From the NCBI GenBank assembly GCA_020721165.1, contig DYNG01000021.1:1-7951 (forward strand): a DNA stretch of 7,951 bases, in the 5' to 3' direction. Source of the stretch: Desulfocapsa sulfexigens (GTDB lineage Bacteria > Desulfobacterota > Desulfobulbia > Desulfobulbales > Desulfocapsaceae). The position numbers were made by a program, and so were the translations under genes. Within the stretch, counting starts at the first letter, position 1. Each line of letters opens with the position of its first letter. The notes beneath the pieces were generated by a model that ran no database searches, was not told the origin of the DNA, and was given only the letters and a program-made list of their open reading frames with translations. Of this stretch, positions 1 to 5,900 are shown in pieces.

Positions 1-5
1 AAAAC

Positions 6-431
6 ATGGCCAAGAAAATAACGGCATATATTAAATTGCAGGTGGCGGCTGGTCAGGCGAAACCTTCACCACCAATTGGTCCAGCTCTGGGTCAGCATGG
101 TGTTAATATTATGGAGTTCTGTAAGGACTTTAATGCCAAGACTCAATCGTTAGGCGACACGGTTGTTCCGGTCGTTATTACTGTCTATCAGGATAGATCG
201 TTTAGTTACATTACCAAAACGCCACCTGCTTCCGTTTTGTTGATGAAGGCTGCAGGTTTGAAAAAAGGTTCCAATAATCCTAAAGCAGAACGAGTTGCAG
301 AAATTACTGCGGCACAAGTTCGAGAGATTGCTCAGATCAAACTACCGGATCTGAATGCCTATGATGTTGACACCGCCATGCGGATTATTTCCGGCACCGC
401 ACGAAGCATCGGGATTACAGTTGTTGGTTAA
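6..431 (+). CDS. rplK: 50S ribosomal protein L11
   Basis: L11 binds the GTPase-associated region of 23S rRNA at the base of the L7/L12 stalk and takes part in factor-dependent GTP hydrolysis and, in many bacteria, in RelA activation. The protein is 141 residues, the usual family length. It opens with MAKKITAYIKLQV and carries the proline-rich N-terminal segment PSPPIGPALGQHGVNIM (about residues 20-36), which is the thiostrepton/factor-facing domain. The C-terminal rRNA-binding domain ends with DLNAYDVDTAMRIISGTA and then a GITVVG tail. The ATG at 6 matches the normal L11 N-terminus, but only five bases lie upstream, so its ribosome binding site and any promoter or L1-binding leader are outside the window. 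It is the first visible gene of the cluster; nusG and secE are commonly found upstream, which cannot be checked here. Identity is essentially certain. Confidence 0.98.
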   Translation: MAKKITAYIKLQVAAGQAKPSPPIGPALGQHGVNIMEFCKDFNAKTQSLGDTVVPVVITVYQDRSFSYITKTPPASVLLMKAAGLKKGSNNPKAERVAEITAAQVREIAQIKLPDLNAYDVDTAMRIISGTARSIGITVVG

Positions 432-434
432 TGT

Positions 435-468
435 TGGTCCCGTTCTGCGGGGTTAGTTTTTTATTTTT
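435..468 (+). terminator. Weak intrinsic terminator or attenuator between rplK and rplA
   Basis: Just after the rplK stop, CCCG (439-442) pairs with CGGG (448-451) around the loop TTCTG. The stem can extend outward through wobble pairs and a T-A pair to 435/455. A T-rich tract (457-468, broken by one A) follows directly. This is the layout of a Rho-independent terminator, but the core is only four strong pairs, so readthrough into rplA is expected. I infer a partial attenuator; it could also be a 3'-end or processing structure. Confidence 0.45.
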
Positions 469-473
469 ATATA

Positions 474-528
474 CTACACTTGCTGCAGAGCAATTGATTT
501 TTGAGCGCAAGAAGTAGGAGGCAAGGAG
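474..528 (+). promoter_or_regulatory. rplA ribosome binding region with overlapping stem
   Basis: Two Shine-Dalgarno-like runs precede rplA: AGGAGG at 516-521 (16 bases before the ATG) and AAGGAG at 523-528 (9 bases before it). The second has the better spacing and is probably the one used. CTAC (474-477) can pair with GTAG (514-517), and CTTGC (479-483) with GCAAG (507-511), giving a stem whose 3' arm runs into the first AGGAGG. A competing small hairpin is TTGCT/AGCAA (480-484 with 489-493). The pairing is visible; any role in translational control, for example by L1, is conjecture. Confidence 0.4.
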
Positions 529-537
529 AAAGCTATT

Positions 538-1242
538 ATGCCGAAACATGGAAAACAGTTCAGAAACAAAATTGAGGGAGTTGATCGTTCACTGCTTCTC
601 TCCCTGGAAGATGCCATTGGGGCAGCGCTGAAGAGCAGCTTCGTCAAATTTGATGAAACATTTGATATGGCGATAAAATTAGGCGTTGATCCTCGACATG
701 CAGATCAGATGGTTCGTTCTTCGGTTGTTCTCCCGCATGGAACCGGAAAGGTTACCCGAGTTTTGGTTTTTGCCAAAGGCGAGAAAGAGGCGGAGGCTCG
801 GGAGGCAGGCGCAGACTTTGTTGGTGGAGATGATCTGGTGGCCAAGATTCAGGGCGGCTGGCTTGATTTTGATAAAACCGTCGCTACCCCTGACATGATG
901 GGAACGGTTGGTAAAATCGGTCGAGTTCTGGGGCCGCGCAATTTGATGCCGAACGCGAAACTTGGCACTGTTACCTTTGATGTTGCCAATATTGTTAAGG
1001 AAATTAAAAGCGGTAAGGTTGATTTCCGGGTTGATAAGGCTGGTATTGTCCATGCTGGTCTGGGTAAGATCTCTTTTGGGGAAGCCAAGTTGTTGGATAA
1101 TGCCAAGGCCTTTATTGAGAAGATTATCCATTTAAAGCCCTCCACCAGCAAGGGAGTCTATCTTAAATCCATATCCGTCTCCTCAACAATGGGGCCAGGA
1201 TTTAAGGTTGATCCTCTGTCGGCGCGAGCTTTGGTTAAATAA
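538..1242 (+). CDS. rplA: 50S ribosomal protein L1
   Basis: L1 forms the mobile L1 stalk of the 50S subunit, binding 23S rRNA helices 76-78 and helping deacylated tRNA leave the E site. In several bacteria it also represses its own operon by binding mRNA. The protein is 234 residues, the same as the E. coli protein. The L1 signature is visible at about residues 124-139 (VGKIGRVLGPRNLMPN), with Asn in place of the more common Gly in the PRG position. The C-terminal end has the expected KGVYLKSISVSSTMGPG stretch (about residues 205-221). The ATG at 538 gives the normal N-terminus and has AAGGAG nine bases upstream. It follows rplK after 106 bases in the usual L11-L1 pair. Identity is secure. 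Confidence 0.98.
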   Translation: MPKHGKQFRNKIEGVDRSLLLSLEDAIGAALKSSFVKFDETFDMAIKLGVDPRHADQMVRSSVVLPHGTGKVTRVLVFAKGEKEAEAREAGADFVGGDDLVAKIQGGWLDFDKTVATPDMMGTVGKIGRVLGPRNLMPNAKLGTVTFDVANIVKEIKSGKVDFRVDKAGIVHAGLGKISFGEAKLLDNAKAFIEKIIHLKPSTSKGVYLKSISVSSTMGPGFKVDPLSARALVK

Positions 1243-1297
1243 TTGGATATGGTCGGTCTTTGACGATGACAGGAAGTTACTGGCAGTGTCGAGGAAT

Positions 1298-1425
1298 TTC
1301 AGTCAGAGACAGCAGGTACATAGAGTGTTTAATTATGCTTGATCATAGCCTGCCGAGACGATGGAAGGGATTTTGGTTCAATTCGTTCGTTACCCCTTTT
1401 CCTGAATGGTTATAGCCAGAAGGGG
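1298..1425 (+). promoter_or_regulatory. L10 (rplJ) leader, autoregulatory mRNA element
   Basis: The 273-base gap before rplJ contains the hallmark of ribosomal protein L10 leaders: AGACAGCAGG on the 5' side and CCTGCCGAG on the 3' side. GCAGG (1312-1316) pairs with CCTGC (1349-1353). An outer GTC/GAC stem (1302-1304 with 1357-1359) flanks an asymmetric internal loop containing GA steps on both sides, as in a kink-turn. A second hairpin follows, with CCCCTT (1393-1398) pairing with AAGGGG (1420-1425) and an inner TGGT/GCCA stem; no T-tract follows, so it does not look like a terminator. In characterised bacteria L10, or the L10-L12 complex, binds this leader and represses its own translation. 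I see no convincing promoter in the gap. The core is well supported and the outer limits are approximate. Confidence 0.8.
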
Positions 1426-1503
1426 AGGGAGTGATCGAAAAAATGGAGTGAGATTGTTTTCGTAGCTGCTGTTTTTGATTAAAGAAAAATCTTAAACGAA
1501 ATT

Positions 1504-1509
1504 AGGAGG
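1504..1509 (+). promoter_or_regulatory. Shine-Dalgarno site of rplJ, fixes a TTG start
   Basis: AGGAGG ends six bases before the TTG at 1516. The near-consensus site with ideal spacing is what makes TTG the credible start. An AT-rich pairing just upstream (AGATT 1451-1455 with AATCT 1488-1492, continued by T/A pairs) could sit next to this site but looks weak. Confidence 0.85.
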
Positions 1510-1515
1510 ATTACT

Positions 1516-2034
1516 TTGAATCGTGATGAAAAATCAGCAATAGTTTCAGATCTGAATGATTCATTCAATCGGGCCACAATTACTGTGGTTACAGACTATT
1601 GTGGATTGACGGTTTCAGATCTCGAAGAGTTGCGCGGTGAACTGCGTAAATGTAATTCTGAAATTCGGGTGGCAAAAAATACCCTTCTGAAAAAAGCAGT
1701 TACTGACACTGGCAGCGCATCATTGGCAGATGAGTTTATTGGAACGACTGCTGTGGTTATGGCCTACGCGGATCCAGTGTGTCCAGCCAAGGCGTTGACG
1801 AAATTTGCCGATGGCCATGATAAGTTCAAAATTCGTTGTGCGGCTCTTGAAGGTGACAAGTTGACCATTGATGATCTGATCACTTTGTCGAAATTGCCTT
1901 CTCGGGAGGTTTTGCTGGGTCAGTTCTTGGCCGTGCTCAATGCTGTGCCCACAGGTCTGGTTCAGGTTCTGTCAGCAGTTCCTCGTACTTTCCTGTATGG
2001 TTTACGAGCGGTTGAAGAGCAGAAAGGGCAGTAA
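1516..2034 (+). CDS. rplJ: 50S ribosomal protein L10, TTG start
   Basis: L10 is the stalk base protein: its N-terminal domain binds 23S rRNA beside L11, and its C-terminal helix holds L7/L12 dimers. The protein is 172 residues, close to the usual 165-175. Family features are the N-terminal helix (NRDEKSAIVSDLNDSF), the TVVTDYCGLTVSDLEELR segment (about residues 23-40), the RVAKNTLLKKA motif (51-61) and the amphipathic tail PRTFLYGLRAVEEQKGQ (156-172), where L12 N-termini dock. The start is TTG, chosen because AGGAGG lies six bases upstream and the resulting N-terminus fits the family. It lies downstream of the L10 leader and 105 bases before rplL, so translation is probably controlled by L10 or L10-L12 feedback. 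The length suggests an E. coli-like number of L12 dimers, but that is inference. Confidence 0.97.
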   Translation: MNRDEKSAIVSDLNDSFNRATITVVTDYCGLTVSDLEELRGELRKCNSEIRVAKNTLLKKAVTDTGSASLADEFIGTTAVVMAYADPVCPAKALTKFADGHDKFKIRCAALEGDKLTIDDLITLSKLPSREVLLGQFLAVLNAVPTGLVQVLSAVPRTFLYGLRAVEEQKGQ

Positions 2035-2126
2035 TAAATTCAGCTTTTCGTCGAATACGCTGTAAACAATATGAAAATCGAGGGAATGGACGATCCGTTT
2101 GCATTCTAATCAACACAATATAACAC

Positions 2127-2132
2127 AAGAGG
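2127..2132 (+). promoter_or_regulatory. Shine-Dalgarno site of rplL, decides between two ATGs
   Basis: AAGAGG lies one base before the ATG at 2134 but seven bases before the in-frame ATG at 2140. The spacing supports 2140 as the true start, which also gives the normal L7/L12 N-terminus MAVSKEDV. Confidence 0.8.
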
Positions 2133-2139
2133 TATGACA

Positions 2140-2523
2140 ATGGCTGTATCAAAAGAAGATGTAATTGATTTCATTTCTAATATGACCGTTCTTGAGCTTT
2201 CTGCCCTGATTAAAGAGCTTGAGGAAAAATTTGGTGTCTCTGCAGCGGCTCCAGTTGCTGTTGCCGCCGCCGGAGCACCCGCCGCTGCCGCTGGCGCGCC
2301 AGCAGAAGAAAAAACCGAATTTGATGTAATTCTAAGTGGCGCTGGTGATCAGAAAATTAAAGTAATCAAAGAGGTTCGTGCCATTACCGGTCTGGGATTG
2401 AAAGAAGCAAAAGATCTTGTTGAGGGCGCTCCTCAACCTTTGAAAGAAGGTGTGAGTAAAGATGAGGCTGCTGATATCAAAGCGAAGATTGAGGCAGTCG
2501 GTGGTGTTGTCACTGTAAAATAA
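2140..2523 (+). CDS. rplL: 50S ribosomal protein L7/L12
   Basis: L7/L12 is the multi-copy flexible stalk protein that recruits and stimulates translational GTPases (EF-Tu, EF-G, IF2, RF3). The product is 127 residues. The N-terminal dimerisation and L10-binding domain covers about residues 1-33 (VIDFISNMTVLELSALIKEL). A hinge rich in Ala, Pro and Gly covers about residues 34-56. The globular C-terminal domain covers about residues 57-127 and includes the factor-binding stretch KVIKEVRAITGLGLKEAKDL (about 74-93). The start at 2140 is preferred over the ATG two codons upstream, because only 2140 has proper Shine-Dalgarno spacing. It is separated from rplJ by about 100 bases in which I see only weak pairing. 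A strong terminator-like hairpin begins 34 bases after its stop, so this gene probably marks the end of the most abundant transcripts. Confidence 0.97.
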   Translation: MAVSKEDVIDFISNMTVLELSALIKELEEKFGVSAAAPVAVAAAGAPAAAAGAPAEEKTEFDVILSGAGDQKIKVIKEVRAITGLGLKEAKDLVEGAPQPLKEGVSKDEAADIKAKIEAVGGVVTVK

Positions 2524-2557
2524 GCCTGTTTTTTTGTCTATTGACAAACTGTTGTTT

Positions 2558-2603
2558 AAAAGCAACACGCTCCAGTTTTTAGGCTGGCGGCGTGTTGCTT
2601 TTT
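2558..2603 (+). terminator. Strong intrinsic terminator/attenuator between rplL and rpoB
   Basis: AAAAGCAACACGC (2558-2570) pairs perfectly over 13 bases with GCGTGTTGCTTTT (2590-2602). The loop region holds a further CCAG/CTGG stem (2572-2575 with 2584-2587). The 3' arm runs into TTTTT (2599-2603). This is a textbook Rho-independent terminator. Because no clear promoter is visible before rpoB, I infer that it works as a partial attenuator that sets the ratio of ribosomal protein to RNA polymerase transcripts, as the rplL-rpoB attenuator does in E. coli. Confidence 0.9.
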
Positions 2604-2973
2604 CCTGTTTTAGCGCTTCCTCATCAGTTTTTTCACCCAGTGCTTACCAGTTATGGGCATGGCTGGGATTACTTTTTCTCGTTGGGACGGTGTTGCTTAT
2701 GAGGACTTCTTTGGAATTTCCATTCACCTTTTCTACATCCGTGTCATCTCGCATGAGACTCCCGTTGCATAAGGGGTCGTATCGTTGTCTTCAGGTTCGG
2801 ATCAAGGGCTTACTTGCGCGGGCTTTATGATTGATTGTTCCGATCAGTTCTATTCATTTGCAGGTTCATCTGGTCTTCATATTGGTTTTTGAAACCTTTG
2901 AGTTCTGCAACAGGCTGAATTCCATCTTTTGTAATTTTAACAGAATGCTCTCAAGGCACCCTCGAGGACTACT
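2604..2973 (+). other. Non-coding rpoB leader region
   Basis: These 370 bases between the terminator hairpin and the rpoB ATG hold no gene I can support on either strand. I looked for a sigma-70 promoter and found only -35-like or -10-like fragments with poor spacing (for example TTGCAG at 2859-2864 without a fitting -10). Small hairpins occur, such as GGTTT/AAACC (2884-2888 with 2892-2896), but none is strong. The rpoB Shine-Dalgarno-like GAGG lies at 2964-2967. The stretch may be a long 5' leader of a processed or separately initiated rpoBC transcript; this is inference. Confidence 0.6.
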
Positions 2974-5900
2974 ATGGAACGAGTGAGAAAAAATTTCGCC
3001 ACCGCCGCCTCTGTCATGGATCCACCGCATCTTATCTCCATGCAGCGATTGTCATACGAAAAATTCCTGCAAATGCATGTCGCCCCTGATCTCCGTGAAG
3101 ATTTCGGACTGCAAGCTATTTTCAAGAATGTGTTTCCCATTAAGGATTTTAATGGGCTCTGCTCCCTTGAGTTTGTCCGTTATTCATTTGGTGAACCCAA
3201 GTACACAGTGGATGAATGTCTGCAAAGAGGAATGACCTTTGAAGTGCCCATCAAGATAACGGTCAGGTTGATTACCTTTGATATTGACACTGCCACCGGT
3301 GTGCAGACCATTCGTGATATTAAAGAGCAGGAGGTCTTCCTTGGCAGTCTGCCTTTGATGACTGGTGACGGAGTTTTTGTTGTGAATGGGACGGAGCGGG
3401 TCATCGTCTCACAGTTGCAACGATCGCCGGGCCTTTTTTTCACCCACGATCAAGGTAAAAGCCATGCCAGTGGCAAGTTGTTGTATTCGGCTCGAATTAT
3501 TCCTATTCGTGGTTCATGGATTGACCTTGAATTTGATATCAAGGATATTTTGTTTGTCCGCATTGACCGTCGCCGAAAATTTCCAGTAACTTCCTTGCTG
3601 AAAGCGATGGGCTACTCATCTGCCGATTTGCTCCATAATTTTTATTTGACCAATAAGGTCAGACGCAATGGTGAGGTCTATCAAATTTCCTTTTCGGCAG
3701 AGACATTTCTTGGGCAGAGATTGGAATTCGATCTGGTGAATCCTGATGATGGTGAGGTCATTGGTAAGAAAGGGCATAAGGTGAGTCAGCTCTTCTGCAA
3801 AAAAATAAGGGCGGCAGGCATTGATTTTCTGCAAATCTCGGCTGAATCATTGTACGGTCGTTTTTTGGCCTCCGATCTTATCCATCCAGAAACTGGTGAG
3901 ATCATTGCCCTGGCCAATAGCGAATTGACCGAGGGGCTGCTCCAATCTTTTCAAGAGTGTGGAATTAACGATTTTGAGACGATTTTTATTGATGGTGTCA
4001 CCTATTCCGATGCCTTCCGTAAAACCCTGGCTTTGGATAAGGTGGGCAGCTCAAACGATGCCTTAATCGAAATCTATCGTCGTTTGCGCCCCTCAACCCC
4101 TCCCACCAAAGAGGTCGCCGAGATTTTCTTTGAGAATCTGTTCTTTAATGTTGATCTGTATGACCTCTCTGAGGTGGGCCGTTATAAAATCAACGCACGA
4201 CTTGGCCTGGATACTCCTATTACCCATAAGGCCTTGACCCGTGAGGATATCGTTGAATCGGTAAAATATCTGGTGCGGTTGAAAGATTCGCAGGGAACAG
4301 TTGATGATATTGATCATCTTGGCAATCGGCGGGTGCGCACAGTTGGTGAGCTTATTGAAAATCAGTACCGGATGGGGCTGGTTCGTATGGAGCGGGCCAT
4401 CAAGGAGCGGATGACTCTGCAGGAAATTGAAACCCTGATGCCTCATGATCTCGTCAATCCCAAGCCTATTACGGCGGCCATCAAGGAATTCTTCGGCACC
4501 AGTCAGTTGTCACAGTTTATGGATCAAACCAATCCTCTTTCCGAGGTGACCCATAAGCGGAGGCTCAGCGCCCTGGGACCCGGTGGACTTTCTCGCGAAC
4601 GGGCAGGTTTTGAGGTGCGTGATGTTCACCCAACCCATTATGGACGAATTTGTCCGGTTGAGACTCCTGAGGGGCCGAATATCGGGCTTATTGTCTCTTT
4701 GGCCACCTATGCGCAGGTCAATCCTTATGGGTTTATTGAAACGCCCTATCGAAAGGTCGCTGATCGTATTGTTTTAGATGAAGTCAAATATCTCAGCGCC
4801 CTGCAGGAGCAAAACCAGATTATTGCCCCGGCGGTTACCCTGGTGGATGGCTCCGGCAAAATCAGCGCTGATTTCCTGATTGCCCGTGAAGAGGGCGAAG
4901 TCCTTACTGTGGCCACCGAGCAGGTCAGCTATATGGATATTGCTCCGAATCAGCTGGTCAGTGTGGCGGCTTCGCTGATTCCATTCCTTGAAAACGATGA
5001 TGCCAACCGGGCCCTGATGGGTTCCAACATGCAGCGCCAGGCTGTGCCTCTGATGGTGACCAAGGCCCCGCTGGTGGGCACCGGTATGGAGTATTTTGTC
5101 GCCCGGGATTCCGGGGCCTGCCTGCTGGCCGCCGATGACGGGGTGGTTGAGGATGTTGATTCCAATCGGGTGGTTATCCGTTATGACCGCCCGGGTGTAG
5201 ATGGCCGCGACACGGGTGTGTCCGTATACCGCTTGAGTAAATACAAGAAATCCAATCAGAATACCTGCTTTACGCAGACCCCTCTGGTGCTCCCCAAGCA
5301 ACGGGTCAGCAAAGGAACGGTTTTGGCCGATGGCCCTTCCTGTGAACAGGGAGAGCTGGCCCTGGGCAAGAATGTGACCATTGCCTTCATGCCTTGGCGG
5401 GGCTTTAATTTTGAAGACTCCATTCTTATTAACGAACGATTGCTCAAAGAGGATACCTTTACTTCGGTACATATTGAAGTCTTTGAGACCATGGCTCGTG
5501 ATACCAAGCTGGGCAAGGAAGAGATAACCCGCGATATTCCCAATGTTAGCGAGGAGACCCTGCGGAATCTCGATGATTCAGGGATTGTGCGCATTGGCGC
5601 TGCGATCAAGGCAGGTGATACCTTGGTTGGCAAAGTGACTCCCAAGGGGGAAACGATGCTGTCTCCGGAAGAGAAGTTGCTGCGGGCAATTTTCGGAGAA
5701 AAGGCTCAGGATGTCAAAGACTCGTCACTTCGGGTTCCCCCCGGTATTGAAGGGGTCGTCATTGATGCCAAGGTTTTTTCCCGTCGCGGGGTTGACAAGG
5801 ATGAACGGTCGCTGATGATTGAAGATTTGGAGATTGAACGCTTAACCCAGGATAAGGCTGATGAGTTGAGCAGTCTCAAACGGGGTGTCTGCCGGGAAAT

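Noticed and set aside
679..1151. Overlapping minus-strand frames and a short + strand frame within rplA
   Set aside because: They are shadows of rplA, with no family resemblance and no ribosome binding sites worth noting.
1270..1283. A 14-base exact repeat, CAGGAAGTTACTGG, shared by the rplJ leader and rpoB (6609-6622)
   Set aside because: A single match of this length in about 8 kb is not far from chance, and the second copy is ordinary coding sequence for conserved β.
1260..1288. TTGACG at 1260-1265 as the -35 box of an rplJ promoter
   Set aside because: At the correct spacing the -10 position reads GCAGTG, far from TATAAT.
2541..2569. Perfect TTGACA (2541-2546) just upstream of the terminator hairpin as a promoter for rpoB
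   Set aside because: No acceptable -10 follows at 16-18 bases, and any transcript would begin inside the hairpin arm.
2534..2830. A 98-codon + strand reading frame in the rplL-rpoB gap with a hydrophobic stretch (about residues 38-56) resembling a membrane segment
   Set aside because: It would start with TTG inside a T-run without a usable Shine-Dalgarno site, runs straight through the terminator hairpin, has no alternative start before the hydrophobic part, and matches no family I recognise. Chance is the simplest reading.
4774..5472. A 232-codon minus-strand open frame inside rpoB
   Set aside because: It lies fully antisense to strongly conserved β sequence and coincides with its GC-rich part, where antisense stops are rare. 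The translation resembles no known protein.
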